This document shows positions 9,723-19,078 of a DNA stretch of 64,000 nt, in pieces (the first letter of the stretch is position 1; the number at the start of each line of letters is the position of its first letter). The notes beneath the pieces are model-generated. The model worked only from the letters and a program-made list of their open reading frames with translations, made no database searches and was not told where the DNA came from. The stretch is from Bremerella sp. TYQ1 (lineage in GTDB: Bacteria; Planctomycetota; Planctomycetia; Pirellulales; Pirellulaceae): the NCBI RefSeq assembly GCF_020150455.1, contig NZ_CP083740.1, positions 5,332,001 through 5,396,000 of the forward strand. Direction: 5' to 3'. The position numbers and the translations under genes were made by a program.

Positions 9723-10526
9723 ATGAGCGACGCGACCCCTTCTGGACGCTTCTCTGGGAAAGTTGCCCTCGTCACAGGGGCAAGTGATCGAGGAATCGGT
9801 GGAGCGATTGTCGAGCGACTGTCGAAGGAAGGGGCGTCGATCGTCGTAGCTAATCGGCATGAGCCGAAGCGGGTTCTCAAGCGTCTCGAACGGCAAGGGA
9901 CTCCATATCTCTATCAAGATTGCGACGTCACCAGCGACGAGCAAATCGGCCAGCTGAAGTCGGCCGCGCACGAGAAGTTTGGCAAAGTCGACTTTCTGAT
10001 CAACAACGCTGGGATTGAGCTCTGCCAGAATCTGGAAGATTACGAAGAGGGCCAATGGCAAGAGTTGCTCGACATTAACTTGACCGGGGCGATTCGAATG
10101 ACGCGGGCCTTTCTGCCGCTGCTTCCTTCGCCAGGTGGAGTGGTGTTGAACGTGGCCTCGGCATTGGGTTTGGGGGGCTGCGTCGGCTTCTCGGTCTATA
10201 GCGCCAGTAAAGCAGGGCTCACCGGGTTCACGCAGTCGCTCGCGTGGGAGCTGGGCCCCAAAAAGATTCGCGTGGTCGCCGTTGCTCCGGGAATCGTTAC
10301 CACGCCGATGGCCATGCGTTTCGCCGAAGAATGCGAGACCCGCGAAGAGGTCGAACGGCTCCGCCAAGACATCGAAGCGTGCCATCCGTTGGGCGCCGGC
10401 GTGCCCCATGACGTGGCCAACGCGGTGGCTTTTCTCGTATCGGACGAAGCGAGCTGGATTACCGGCATCACCATGCCCTTAGGCTGGGCCCCGCACTACG
10501 ACCTGCCGATGCACCGGTACGTGTAA
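9723..10526 (+). CDS. SDR-family NAD(P)-dependent oxidoreductase
   Basis: 267 aa classical short-chain dehydrogenase. Cofactor-binding TGASDRGIGGAI is near residue 18, NNAG near 97, the catalytic Ser is in NVASALGLG, and Tyr-Lys are in YSASKAG near 157. It is FabG-like in layout, but the C-terminus is not typical of FabG and the substrate is unknown. It lies 96 bases after sdhB on the same strand and may be read from its own promoter. Confidence 0.88.
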   Translation: MSDATPSGRFSGKVALVTGASDRGIGGAIVERLSKEGASIVVANRHEPKRVLKRLERQGTPYLYQDCDVTSDEQIGQLKSAAHEKFGKVDFLINNAGIELCQNLEDYEEGQWQELLDINLTGAIRMTRAFLPLLPSPGGVVLNVASALGLGGCVGFSVYSASKAGLTGFTQSLAWELGPKKIRVVAVAPGIVTTPMAMRFAEECETREEVERLRQDIEACHPLGAGVPHDVANAVAFLVSDEASWITGITMPLGWAPHYDLPMHRYV

Positions 10527-10606
10527 CGCGAAGTCGCCTGCTGCAGCGATGCGTTGTTGTGCGAATCACGCCAAGGCCCTTTGGGGCTGGCTAAGGGGCT
10601 CGGCAC

Positions 10607-11389
10607 TTACGTCGATCCCAGGAAGTCCAACGTGATCTTCGCGGCTTCCTCGGTCTTTTCGTACGGCACCATGTGTCCGCATTCTTCAAGGACGGTCAGC
10701 TTTGCCTGAGGTAAATGCTCGGCGTAGTATTCGCCGTGAGCCAGTGGGATGAGCTTGTCGTGGCGACCCCAGATGATTTGCGTCGGGCTGTTTAGACGAT
10801 GCAGATGACCAGCCAGCTTTGGATCGTGCAGGTAAGGGTTCCAGCCAACGCGAGCCGTCGCTTCGCGAGCCCGGAGCCACATCAAGATGCGTGGGTCGTT
10901 GGTGTCGCTGGGGAAGTAGTCAATCGCTTGCTGGGTTGTTGGATCGAAGAACAGTAGTTCGCGCAGCTTGTCGAAACTGTCGATGAACAGCTCTTCCATC
11001 GGCGAGCCATCGACGTGCAGTCCGGCCGCGGCGATCATTACCATCGGTCCGATCAGGTTCGGTCGAATAAGCTTCACTTCCGCCGCCGTCCAAGCCCCCA
11101 GCGAGTAGCTAACGACAGGGACGTTTTCCAGGTTCAGCTGTGCAAGAAGATCGACGTAGTGCCATGCCAGGTCGTGGATGTCCTGGATCTGGTCGAGCCC
11201 TTCGCTAAGCGCAAAGCCAGGATGAGCTGGAAGGTAGACGGTGTACTTCTCGGCCAGCTTTTTGTGGAACTCGATAGGCTCGGTCTCGCCCCCGGCCGAG
11301 TGCAGGTAAAGAAGCGGCGGTCCTTCGCCCAGGATCGTAAGCTGCGTCTTCTTGCCGGCAACGTTGAGCGTTTTGTTTTCGATGTTCAT
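10607..11389 (-). CDS. Alpha/beta-fold hydrolase
   Basis: 260 aa serine hydrolase. It has the oxyanion loop LHSAGGE, nucleophile elbow VSYSLGAW, acid Asp in WGRHDKLIP and His in ECGHMVPYEK, so the complete triad is present in the usual order. It lies directly downstream (54 bases) of the luciferase-like monooxygenase on the same strand. A joint catabolic role (oxidation followed by hydrolysis) is likely but the substrate cannot be read from sequence. Confidence 0.88.
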   Translation of the reverse strand: MNIENKTLNVAGKKTQLTILGEGPPLLYLHSAGGETEPIEFHKKLAEKYTVYLPAHPGFALSEGLDQIQDIHDLAWHYVDLLAQLNLENVPVVSYSLGAWTAAEVKLIRPNLIGPMVMIAAAGLHVDGSPMEELFIDSFDKLRELLFFDPTTQQAIDYFPSDTNDPRILMWLRAREATARVGWNPYLHDPKLAGHLHRLNSPTQIIWGRHDKLIPLAHGEYYAEHLPQAKLTVLEECGHMVPYEKTEEAAKITLDFLGST

Positions 11390-11398
11390 GCAGGGGCA

Positions 11399-11427
11399 GT
11401 TTTCAGTTTTCAGTGTTCAGTTTTCAG
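11399..11427 (-). repeat. 29-bp intergenic repeat, copy 2 (inverted)
   Basis: Exact reverse complement of 8732-8760, located in the gap between the monooxygenase and the hydrolase gene; two more bases (11397-11398) extend the same periodic pattern. As in copy 1, it lies just ahead of a start codon. Confidence 0.85.
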
Positions 11428-11443
11428 CAAGAAGAGGCAGGCA

Positions 11444-12598
11444 CTAGCTCGTCAGCGCGGCGTTCATTTCTTCACGCAGGCCTGGCATGACTTTATCGGC
11501 GAACAGTTTCATGCTCTTGCAGGTCAAGTCGTGTGGTAAAGTTCCCAGTTGGAACAGGCCAAGCAAATTGCCGACGCCCAGCTTCTGGATGTTTTCGGAA
11601 AGCTTCTGGCGAACCGTTTCCGGGCTGCCGACGATTGCGTAGCCTCCCTTTTCGATATCTTCGCGGGTCTCGCAGGTGCTCATGAACTGCTGCAGGCCCT
11701 TTTGAATGCCAGCGATCGAGCGTGCCGATGTATAGCCTGGCGGGAAGACGACCAGCCCTTTGAGCAGCTTCTTCACGAAGTACCACAGATGCTTCTCGTA
11801 CTCGGCCCAGGCTTGCTCGTCAGTCTCGGCACAGTAGATCGGAAGCAGCCAACCGAGTTGTTCCGGATCGGCAGTGTAGTCGCACTTCTCGCATTCGTCG
11901 CGGAACATGTCGAAGTTGCGTTGGAAGAAATCCATGTGGAAGTACGGGATGCCCATATAGGCGAAGCGGCGCTGGGCGACGAACTGAATCGTCTCGCGGC
12001 TACCGGCTCCGGGAATCCAGATCGGTGGATGCGGCTGCTGAATCGGTCGCGGCCACGGATTCACATACTTCAGCTTCCAATGCTTACCGTAATGCTCGAA
12101 CGGACCTGGCTCGGTCCATGCTCGCATGATCAGGTCGAACGCTTCCTTGTACATCTCGCGAGCGAACGTTGGGTTCTTCGAGAAGCTGTAATATTCTGGA
12201 CCGCCACCGACGACGAGCCCAGCGATCAGTCGCCCGCCGCTGATGCAGTCGATCATCGAGAACTCTTCGGCGCAGCGCGTTGGCGGGTCGTAGAACGGAA
12301 TCGCATTGCCCACGACGGCGATCTTGCAGTTCTTGGTTTGGCGAGCCAGGATCGACGCCATCAGGTTTGGGCTCGGCATCGTGCCGTAGGCGTTTTGGTG
12401 ATGCTCGTTTACGCAAACACCGTCGAAGCCAAGCTGGTCGGCCAGCACGAGTTGGTCGAGGTAGTTGTTGTACAGTTCGCCGCCATGTTCGGGATCGAAC
12501 ATTTCGTTGGGAAGCCAAGTCCAAGCGGTATCGTACTTCTCGGAAAAGTCATCCGGAAGGCGATCCCAAGGCATCAAATGGAAGGCGAAGAATTTCAT
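11444..12598 (-). CDS. LLM-class flavin-dependent oxidoreductase
   Basis: 384 aa luciferase-like monooxygenase of the F420/FMN TIM-barrel type. Family features are the N-terminal strand FFAFHLMPW, VCVNEHHQNAYG, the SGGRLIAGLVVGGGPEYYSF segment with the G-rich flavin-phosphate loop, and PPIWIPGAGSRETI. It needs a partner flavin reductase, not seen nearby. It is the first gene of a two-gene unit with the alpha/beta hydrolase. Confidence 0.9.
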   Translation of the reverse strand: MKFFAFHLMPWDRLPDDFSEKYDTAWTWLPNEMFDPEHGGELYNNYLDQLVLADQLGFDGVCVNEHHQNAYGTMPSPNLMASILARQTKNCKIAVVGNAIPFYDPPTRCAEEFSMIDCISGGRLIAGLVVGGGPEYYSFSKNPTFAREMYKEAFDLIMRAWTEPGPFEHYGKHWKLKYVNPWPRPIQQPHPPIWIPGAGSRETIQFVAQRRFAYMGIPYFHMDFFQRNFDMFRDECEKCDYTADPEQLGWLLPIYCAETDEQAWAEYEKHLWYFVKKLLKGLVVFPPGYTSARSIAGIQKGLQQFMSTCETREDIEKGGYAIVGSPETVRQKLSENIQKLGVGNLLGLFQLGTLPHDLTCKSMKLFADKVMPGLREEMNAALTS

Positions 12599-12765
12599 GG
12601 TTTTGCTCGAGGAGGAAAGCTCTAGCGCTGAGGTTCTGTGGACACGAGGTCTTACGTCTCAATCCCCATCGGGACTTAAGATCGGAGTAAACGCTCGTCC
12701 TATAAAGTCGCCAAAATACGCATCTATGGCAACCCGAGAAGTTGGGTTCTCTTATCTATGGGCGC

Positions 12766-12806
12766 AAAAAAACACCCCGGAAAGGTATGGTGACCTAACC
12801 GGGGTG
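12766..12806 (-). terminator. Rho-independent terminator of fusA
   Basis: Read on the minus strand: CCGGGGTG... hairpin, arms CACCCCGG (12773-12780) and CCGGGGTG (12799-12806), followed by a run of T (12766-12772 as A on plus). It lies 31 bases past the fusA stop. Confidence 0.9.
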
Positions 12807-12836
12807 CTTGTTATTTCAAAACGGCGTAAGCAGTGC

Positions 12837-14930
12837 TTACTTCGCCATTTCCAGTTCTTTCTTGCGTTCCGCAACCACTTCTTCTTGGATGTGGCTTGGG
12901 GTTGGCTTGTAGCTACCCAGTTCCATGCTGAAGGTACCTTGGCCTTGGGTCATGCTGCGAAGTTCCGTGGCGTAACCGAACATGGCGGCCAAAGGAATTT
13001 CGGCGCGGATCACGGTGGTGTCACCGTTCATGTCGGTTTGATTGACCATGCCGCGGCGGACGATGATGTCGCCGGTGACAGGGCCTTGGAACGCTTCAGG
13101 GATTTCGACTTCGACGTTCATGATTGGTTCCAGCAGCGTTGGCTTCATCTTCATGAAGTTCTCGCGGAAGCAACCCTTAGCGGCCGTCTTAAATGCCATT
13201 TCGGACGAGTCGACGTCGTGGTAGGAACCGTCCGACAGGACGATCTTCATGCCCACAACAGGGAACTCGGCGACAGGGCCTTTGGCCATACAATCTTCGA
13301 AGCCAGCTTTGACCGCTGGGATGTATTCCTTAGGAATACGACCCTGGCTGATCTTGTCTTCAAACATGAAGTTTTCGGCGTCTTCCGTGTCTTGCGGAAT
13401 TGGTTCCATGCTGCCCACGATGTGAGCGAACTGACCGGAACCACCGGTCTGCTTCTTATGCTTGTAGTTGTATTCGACAGCTTGCGTCGGGCTTTCTCGG
13501 TACGAAACCTTCGGTGGGCCGGTGACGACTTCCACTTTGTATTCGCGCTTGATTCGCTCGACGTAGACGTCCAAGTGCAACTCACCCATGCCCGCGATGA
13601 TCGTTTCGTTCGTCTCGGGATCGGTGAACACGTGGAACGTTGGGTCTTCCTTGCGGAAACGCTGCAAAGCCTTGCTCAGCTTATCGCTGTCGTCGCGGCT
13701 CTTCGGGGCGACCGAGATCTTGATGACCGGGATCGGCACGAAGATATTTTCCAGCGAGCAGTACTCACGTTCTTTGGCGTAGGTATCACCGGAAGCACAA
13801 TCGATACCCGTCACGGCGATGATGTCGCCGGCACCTGCGGAATCGATTTCTTCACGCTTGTTGGAGTGCATTCGCACGATACGAGCGAAACGTTCGGTCT
13901 TGCCGGTACGTTGGTTGACGTACGGTTGACCCTTTTCGATGGTACCTTGATAGATACGCATGAACGTCAGCTGACCGTAGGGATCTTCGACGATCTTGAA
14001 CGCCATGCCGACGAAATCCTTCTTCGGATCGCACGACAGTGGAATCTTCTCGTCCGATTCGACGAACGTGTTGGCGTGGTACTTCACTTCCAGTGGCGAC
14101 GGCAAGTAACGCACGATCGCATCGAGAAGCGTTTGCACACCCTTGTTCTTGAAAGCAGTACCCATGAAGACTGGGGTGATCTGCAGACCGACGACGGCGT
14201 CGTGCGTGGTCTTGTAGATCAAGTCGTTGGGGACTTCTTCTTCGGAGAGAAGCAGTTCCATGATCTCGTCGCTGTAGTTCGACAGCGCTTCGAGCATTTC
14301 CTGGCGAGCTTCAACGGCTGCGTCTTTCAGGTCGGCCGGAATTTCTTCCTTGCGGACTTTTTCGCCCTGATCGCCATCGTAGTAAATGGCTTCCATTTCG
14401 ATCAGGTCGACTACGCCCTTGAAGTTGTCTTCCGCACCGATGGGAAGCTGGTAAGCGATCGCGTCGACGCCCAGCTTGTCGCGCATCTGCTTGATGACGC
14501 TTTCTGGGTTGGCCCCGGTACGGTCCATCTTGTTGATGAACGCCAGGCGGGGAACCTTGTAACGCTTCATCTGGCGGTCCACGGTGAGCGATTGAGCCTG
14601 AACACCACCGACCGAGCAGAGAACGAGAATGGCACCGTCGAGCACGCGAAGCGAACGTTCCACTTCCACGGTAAAGTCAACGTGGCCAGGGGTATCGATC
14701 AGGTTGATCGGGTGACCATTCCAAGCGACGCTCGTGGCGGCCGAGGTAATGGTAATACCACGTTCCTTTTCCAGTTCCATATGGTCCATGGTCGCGCCGT
14801 CGCCACCACCGCGGACTTCTTCGATCTTGTGGATACGACCACTGTAGAACAGGATGCGTTCGCTCAACGTCGTTTTACCGGAGTCGATGTGAGCCGAAAT
14901 ACCGATGTTTCGTAGTTTCTTCAGGTCCAT
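12837..14930 (-). CDS. fusA: Translation elongation factor G
   Basis: 697 aa ribosomal translocase GTPase. G1 reads AHIDSGKTT (Ser where most bacteria have Ala), G2 lies around ERGITITSA, G3 is DTPGHVDF, G4 is NKMD and G5 is near the C-terminal end of the G domain. Domains II-V follow with the usual length, including RIPKEYIPAVKAG and GSYHDVDSSEMAF of domain IV. The gene is monocistronic with a strong terminator and a 636-base upstream gap. Planctomycetes often carry more than one EF-G, so this may be one of several paralogs. Confidence 0.96.
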   Translation of the reverse strand: MDLKKLRNIGISAHIDSGKTTLSERILFYSGRIHKIEEVRGGGDGATMDHMELEKERGITITSAATSVAWNGHPINLIDTPGHVDFTVEVERSLRVLDGAILVLCSVGGVQAQSLTVDRQMKRYKVPRLAFINKMDRTGANPESVIKQMRDKLGVDAIAYQLPIGAEDNFKGVVDLIEMEAIYYDGDQGEKVRKEEIPADLKDAAVEARQEMLEALSNYSDEIMELLLSEEEVPNDLIYKTTHDAVVGLQITPVFMGTAFKNKGVQTLLDAIVRYLPSPLEVKYHANTFVESDEKIPLSCDPKKDFVGMAFKIVEDPYGQLTFMRIYQGTIEKGQPYVNQRTGKTERFARIVRMHSNKREEIDSAGAGDIIAVTGIDCASGDTYAKEREYCSLENIFVPIPVIKISVAPKSRDDSDKLSKALQRFRKEDPTFHVFTDPETNETIIAGMGELHLDVYVERIKREYKVEVVTGPPKVSYRESPTQAVEYNYKHKKQTGGSGQFAHIVGSMEPIPQDTEDAENFMFEDKISQGRIPKEYIPAVKAGFEDCMAKGPVAEFPVVGMKIVLSDGSYHDVDSSEMAFKTAAKGCFRENFMKMKPTLLEPIMNVEVEIPEAFQGPVTGDIIVRRGMVNQTDMNGDTTVIRAEIPLAAMFGYATELRSMTQGQGTFSMELGSYKPTPSHIQEEVVAERKKELEMAK

Positions 14931-15566
14931 AATGTCACGATTGAATTGAAAAACAGGTGTAAGGTGCGAAAGGGCTCAGGTCGTCTCGGTGGGATAGTAA
15001 GAGAAGCCCCGAACCATGAATCGGAAACAGAATCCGGTAAAACCGCTACTGACTCGTCTCGGACATCGGGCCCAGTCTGCCTAGTATGGGCGGAGTGAGC
15101 CTGCGTATATTGATCCAGCATCTTACTGGTTTTGGCTTTTCCCGCTAGGTCACTTGGGGAGGAGCCAGCGCATATGTCGAGAGGGGAACGTCAGCCTAAG
15201 CGGCGGCTGAAATTCCTGGTCCCACCACAATGGGACGTCGCGTCGGAAGAATGAGAAGATGGATGGTCTTCATAAATGTGGGGGACTAAATCCCTGTAAA
15301 GGCTTAACTGACCAATAGTTAACACCAACGAGCGGCATTCAAAAGTCACACCGCGACCCTTAGCGGGGGTCACGAACTAATAAGGGACGCCAAAGCGCCC
15401 TAGCCACTCAACACCCTATTTGTATACCAAGGCCCACGAATGGGGAAGGCGAAAATTTCACCGTTTTTTATCAATGCGGCGAACCTCAGAAGTCCCGAAA
15501 GCGTCAACTTCGCTCCCGTTTTCTGGCGTAGCCATCCTACGTCGTAGTGAACTGTCAGACACGCGT
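14931..15566. other. Intergenic region upstream of fusA
   Basis: 636 bases between the fusA start and the end of the TPR gene, both minus strand. It should contain the fusA promoter and leader and perhaps the TPR terminator. Short open frames here are not convincing. I see no tRNA, known riboswitch or clear repeat. Confidence 0.4.
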
Positions 15567-16625
15567 CTACCGTTTCGGTTCGCGGTAGGCTTGGCGGTTT
15601 TCGTAGAGGGCCAGGCGGTGTTTCAGGAACGGCTTTTCGGAGCGGGGGGCGGCTTTCATGGCTTCGGCGACGCGTTGTTTGGCGGTGTCGAACTGGCCCA
15701 TCGCAGCTTCAGCGGCAGCGAGCGTGTCGAAGAAGCGGAAGTCGACATGTTCCGACTGAGCCACCGAAGCTTTGGCGAAGCGTAGAGCCAGCTCCGGATT
15801 GCGGTACGTATCGTCGGGGCAAGTCGCCAAGATCCAAGCGAGGCCTTGCTGGGCTCGGGGGAGATCTTTCTCCAGCACCAAAGCTTGTTTGTAGTCGTGG
15901 ATCGCTTCCTTGAAATAACCCAAGTCGCTGTAGGCATCGGCTCGATTGGCGAGAACCAAAGCGTTGTTCGGGGCCAGCTTCACGGCCTGGTTATAAGCGG
16001 TCATCGCCGCTTCGTAGCTTTCCAGCCGATAGAAGCAGTGGGCCTGACCGGTCATCGCGCCGACATCTTTGGGGTTCAGTTTCAGCACCGTCTGATACTG
16101 CTTCAGCGCCGCTGCGAACTGACTCGCTTCGTACAGCAGCTCCGCTTTGTTGAACAATGCGGTCTCGAAGTTGGGGTTCAGCTGAATGGCCAGGTCCAAG
16201 TCGGCTAGGGCCTGTTGGGTTTGGCCGAGCATTGCGTACGAAAGAGCTCGGTTGTGGATCGCTTGCCAATGCTTGGGGTTCTTTTTGATGGCCAGCGAAA
16301 AGTCTTTCAATGCCGCCGCTTCCAGCTTTTGAATCGCTTCTTCGTCGTCGGTCATCAGCGATGTTTCGGCGTAGATCTCGCCTCGCTTGTTGCGTGCCCA
16401 GGCCTCAAGCTTCGCAAAGTAGTCGACTTGTGGCTGGGCAAGTTCCAGCGGCTCGACCTCGGCGCAGATCTCGATCAGCCGCGTTAGTTCGTCTTGGGAT
16501 TCGGCTGTGTCGCTCAATTGGGCCGCTTCGGTGATCAGCGCCTTCACGTCCTGGCCGAAGCCAAGCGATGCGCAGCCCATCAACAAGCATAATGTCCCAA
16601 CCGATTGCCAAAGCATCTTCTGCAT
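15567..16625 (-). CDS. Exported TPR-repeat protein
   Basis: 352 aa with a signal peptide (MLWQSVGTLCLLMGCASLGFG, possibly lipobox-like LMGC) and at least five tetratricopeptide repeats between about residues 115 and 265 (A-x-Y-x-L-G-x-x-x-x-A spacing, e.g. AIHNRALSYAMLGQTQQAL). A scaffold for protein contacts at the cell surface or in the periplasm is likely; the partner is unknown. It is a single gene on the minus strand. Confidence 0.8.
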   Translation of the reverse strand: MQKMLWQSVGTLCLLMGCASLGFGQDVKALITEAAQLSDTAESQDELTRLIEICAEVEPLELAQPQVDYFAKLEAWARNKRGEIYAETSLMTDDEEAIQKLEAAALKDFSLAIKKNPKHWQAIHNRALSYAMLGQTQQALADLDLAIQLNPNFETALFNKAELLYEASQFAAALKQYQTVLKLNPKDVGAMTGQAHCFYRLESYEAAMTAYNQAVKLAPNNALVLANRADAYSDLGYFKEAIHDYKQALVLEKDLPRAQQGLAWILATCPDDTYRNPELALRFAKASVAQSEHVDFRFFDTLAAAEAAMGQFDTAKQRVAEAMKAAPRSEKPFLKHRLALYENRQAYREPKR

Positions 16626-16765
16626 GACCGTTGTCTCGTCACTAAAATCTGAGCCAGGGGCTCTTCAACCTAAGGGTACCGCAGCGGACTTTACCGAGTT
16701 CGCCGAAAGAGGGATAGAGCGATTCGGCAGAGTGATAGCACGGCCAGCGGCTTCTAGAGCGGAAG

Positions 16766-17785
16766 TCATTTTAAAAAAGATCGGGCCCGGTCGTACGGCC
16801 AATAGATCTCGCTCACGACGCCGATGATGTTTTCCTTGGGAACCGCGTAAGGGCTGACGCCGGTTTGCTTGGGACTCGGCCACAGGCGAGAGTCGGCTGC
16901 GTTGGTGGTGAAATCCCCCAGCACGAAGTACTCCTCTTCGGCGAGCGTGGCAGGTTCTTCGGCACTACCCCATAGTGTAAGTCCGCCCAAGCCTTCCAAG
17001 TGGTCGGCATAGGTGATGCCTTCCAGTTCCGGCGGAAGCGGGAGCTTTTCACCATCGGCATAGAGGGCACCGTTTTCGATGTGGATCGTTTCGCCTGGCA
17101 GGCCGACTAATCGCATGACATAGATCACTTCCGGTTGCGGGGGAGCTCGAAACACGAGAAGGTCCCACCGCTGCGGAGCTTTTAACTTCGAGACAAGAAT
17201 GCGATCTCCAGGAAACGACTCGTCGGTCGGCGGACAACCACGCGTGATATGAAAGTTGTCACAAATCATTTCAAGCTCCTCGAAGAAGTCAGGCCGCATG
17301 GGGCCTCGCGGAGCGGTGGCGTACCGCGGCGCACCACACTCAGGGCATTCCGCGCGAATGTGGTCGCCGAGCAATGTCGGGCTCATCGCTCCGGACGGAA
17401 TCTTATACGCCTCGGCGAAGTTCGGTTTCGCGAACTGAGTGATGAGCAGCAGCACCAACAACGGCGCGGCGAACGTCGGTAGCGACGCAAGGATCGTTTC
17501 TTTCCTACTCAGGCGAAACTGCTTGCCGACCAAGAGAAGCGTGCCGAACAGGGCAAACGCACCGATCATGGCCCAGATGAAAAGGGGCGGCGCGCCCGAT
17601 GCGACCATCATCGGCAGGAAGAAACTGATGAGCAGTTGCGTTCCGCCCAGGATGAAAACGCCAATCAGCAAGATCCGCCACCAAGCAGTCTCCGGGGCTT
17701 TCACCCATTTCAGGCCAAGCCACAATGCGACCAGCCAAATCACAAACGTGAAGACTTTCAGCCCGGCAAACAGTAGGTAAGTCAT
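16766..17785 (-). CDS. Signal peptidase I-like (S26) protein lacking catalytic residues
   Basis: 339 aa membrane protein. Three or four hydrophobic helices occupy about residues 1-115, followed by an S26 fold. The Ser box reads IPSGAMSPTLL (131 Ser, 133 Ala), whereas LepB family members have Ser at the Ala position (PSGSM). Box D reads YVMRLVGLPGE (Met224), where the general-base Lys of YIKRAVGLPGD is expected. Box E (FVLGDFTTNAADSR) is kept. Between boxes B and C is an insertion with CPEC...CDN...RGC that could bind zinc. It is therefore probably a non-catalytic homolog, or works by another mechanism. It is not likely to be the housekeeping LepB. Confidence 0.75.
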   Translation of the reverse strand: MTYLLFAGLKVFTFVIWLVALWLGLKWVKAPETAWWRILLIGVFILGGTQLLISFFLPMMVASGAPPLFIWAMIGAFALFGTLLLVGKQFRLSRKETILASLPTFAAPLLVLLLITQFAKPNFAEAYKIPSGAMSPTLLGDHIRAECPECGAPRYATAPRGPMRPDFFEELEMICDNFHITRGCPPTDESFPGDRILVSKLKAPQRWDLLVFRAPPQPEVIYVMRLVGLPGETIHIENGALYADGEKLPLPPELEGITYADHLEGLGGLTLWGSAEEPATLAEEEYFVLGDFTTNAADSRLWPSPKQTGVSPYAVPKENIIGVVSEIYWPYDRARSFLK

Positions 17786-17851
17786 CCTGGTGCGTATCCA
17801 TTCTATCGATGTTTCGCCAGGGAGCCTTCACCGTGGCGGGGACCATGTTCG

Positions 17852-18280
17852 TCATTCACCCCGATCGCGAAGCATGTCGATCTCGGCTTGCAGTCGGGCC
17901 GCTTTCGCCTCGAAGACTTCCATTTGCGTGACGGTCCCGAGGGCAAAGCGTTCCTCGACAACTTTTTCCTGCTTTCGTAGCTGATTGATAAGTCGCTCGT
18001 GCACGATCTGCCGAGTCTCGAGCGTCGGAGCGATTGCCAGATCGGCGTGGGCCAACGCGACTTCGGTCTCCAGCAAATCCTCGATCGAGGCGGTCCCTTG
18101 CTGGAAACTTGTCCGTTGGTACTGCACTGCCTGATACAACGTCTGCCGCCGCTCTTTCATCAATTCCAAAAGTTTTGACTCGATCGATACCGCTTTCGGT
18201 TCGGCCTGATCCTGGCCCCAGGCCAACAAGGTAACCAAACCGACAACAGTCACGGCCATCAGCGAGCAAGCGATTCGCAT
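17852..18280 (-). CDS. Small exported helical protein, paralog 1
   Basis: 142 aa after choosing ATG 18280 (CAGGA site nine bases upstream and a signal peptide right behind it, MAVTVVGLVTLLAWGQ). The mature part is almost all amphipathic helix with the pattern ELMKERRQTL...TASIEDLLETEVALAHADLAI...EERFALGTVTQMEVFEAKAARLQAEID, reminiscent of the helical hairpins of outer-membrane efflux (TolC) proteins but far too short. It shares pattern and length with the two genes upstream. Function unknown. Confidence 0.65.
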   Translation of the reverse strand: MRIACSLMAVTVVGLVTLLAWGQDQAEPKAVSIESKLLELMKERRQTLYQAVQYQRTSFQQGTASIEDLLETEVALAHADLAIAPTLETRQIVHERLINQLRKQEKVVEERFALGTVTQMEVFEAKAARLQAEIDMLRDRGE

Positions 18281-18382
18281 GGTAGTTTTCCTGAAGCACG
18301 AAAATGGAAATACCAACACTCCATCGTGCCAAGCGGAGTGTAACGAAAATAGTTGTACAAAGCAGTTCCGTCGGCGCATCAA

Positions 18383-18898
18383 TTACTGTCGCGAAAAGGG
18401 CGCCCAGCCATTGTATTTTTGTACCGCTTCGAGCCCATCTACGTAAACCTTTAGGTACTGTGCTTTGACCTTCATGGCATCGATGGTTCGTGTTGGATCT
18501 TGGCTTAATGTTTCTGCCAGGTCATTAAGACGTTTTCTACTTGCGTTCCAGGCCCTTGTCCCGCGTATCGCATGATCGGCATCGGTCATCACGGCTTCTG
18601 CCTGCAGCAAGTCATCCACACTGGCGTCGGCGTCTTGATATTGTCGTTCTGTTTCGTCGAAGACTTTCGTCAGCAGTTCCAGGCGTTCCGCTTTCATTGC
18701 TTCGATTTTTTCTGCCGTGCCACGTTCCGAAAGCAGGCGTGGAGTTCGAGTTTTGGGGACATCGCTCTTTTCGGAAGGAGGCTGGTCGTCTGGACGCAAT
18801 TCTTCTGCCTCCTTCGAAGGAGCCGCCTCTTGCGCGAAGATGTTGCCTATGTGTACGACCGCAAGAGAGAGTGCGAGAAAGAGAGTGAGCATTCGCAT
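18383..18898 (-). CDS. Small exported helical protein, paralog 2
   Basis: 171 aa from ATG 18898 (AAAGGC upstream). Signal peptide LTLFLALSLAVVHIGNIFAQ, then a Pro/Glu/Asp-rich spacer, then helices with the family pattern (EAMKAERLELLTKVFDETE...ASVDDLLQAEAVMTDADHAI). Its leader is a near copy of that of paralog 3, including a terminator-like hairpin. Function unknown. Confidence 0.65.
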   Translation of the reverse strand: MRMLTLFLALSLAVVHIGNIFAQEAAPSKEAEELRPDDQPPSEKSDVPKTRTPRLLSERGTAEKIEAMKAERLELLTKVFDETERQYQDADASVDDLLQAEAVMTDADHAIRGTRAWNASRKRLNDLAETLSQDPTRTIDAMKVKAQYLKVYVDGLEAVQKYNGWAPFSRQ

Positions 18899-19005
18899 GA
18901 TAAAGCCTTTGGGTTTCGGCACAAAAAAGCCCCCAGGCGGCATGGCACCACCCGGAGGCTAGTTTATCAATGGCGAACGCAGGCAATCAAACGAATTTTG
19001 CTTAC
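18896..19005 (-). repeat. Duplicated leader, copy 1
   Basis: About 110 bases that match 19508-19620 from the start codon of the small gene back through a hairpin and 45 more bases. The stretch from GGCACAAAAAA to ATGGCGAA is essentially identical between the copies, with one extra A in copy 2. Confidence 0.9.
18923..18960 (-). terminator. Terminator-like hairpin in duplicated leader, copy 1
   Basis: On the minus strand GCCTCCGGGTGG pairs imperfectly with CCGCCTGGGGGC, followed by six T. It lies between paralog 3 and the start of paralog 2, about 25 bases before the ATG of the latter, so it could end paralog 3 transcripts or attenuate paralog 2. Confidence 0.7.
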
Positions 19006-19078
19006 TGTTGTGCCTTCCCCAGGCAAGTTCCATCCAACACAGTGAATGGACCAACAGAACGTCACCCATGCCAAAACG

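Noticed and set aside
12465..14915. An 816-codon open frame on the plus strand opposite fusA
   Set aside because: It is antisense to a complete EF-G gene and its translation has no family features; long antisense frames are expected from the codon bias of the real gene.
14931..15566. Short open frames or a riboswitch in the long gap upstream of fusA
   Set aside because: No frame has plausible protein content or a ribosome site, and no known RNA motif could be recognised by eye.
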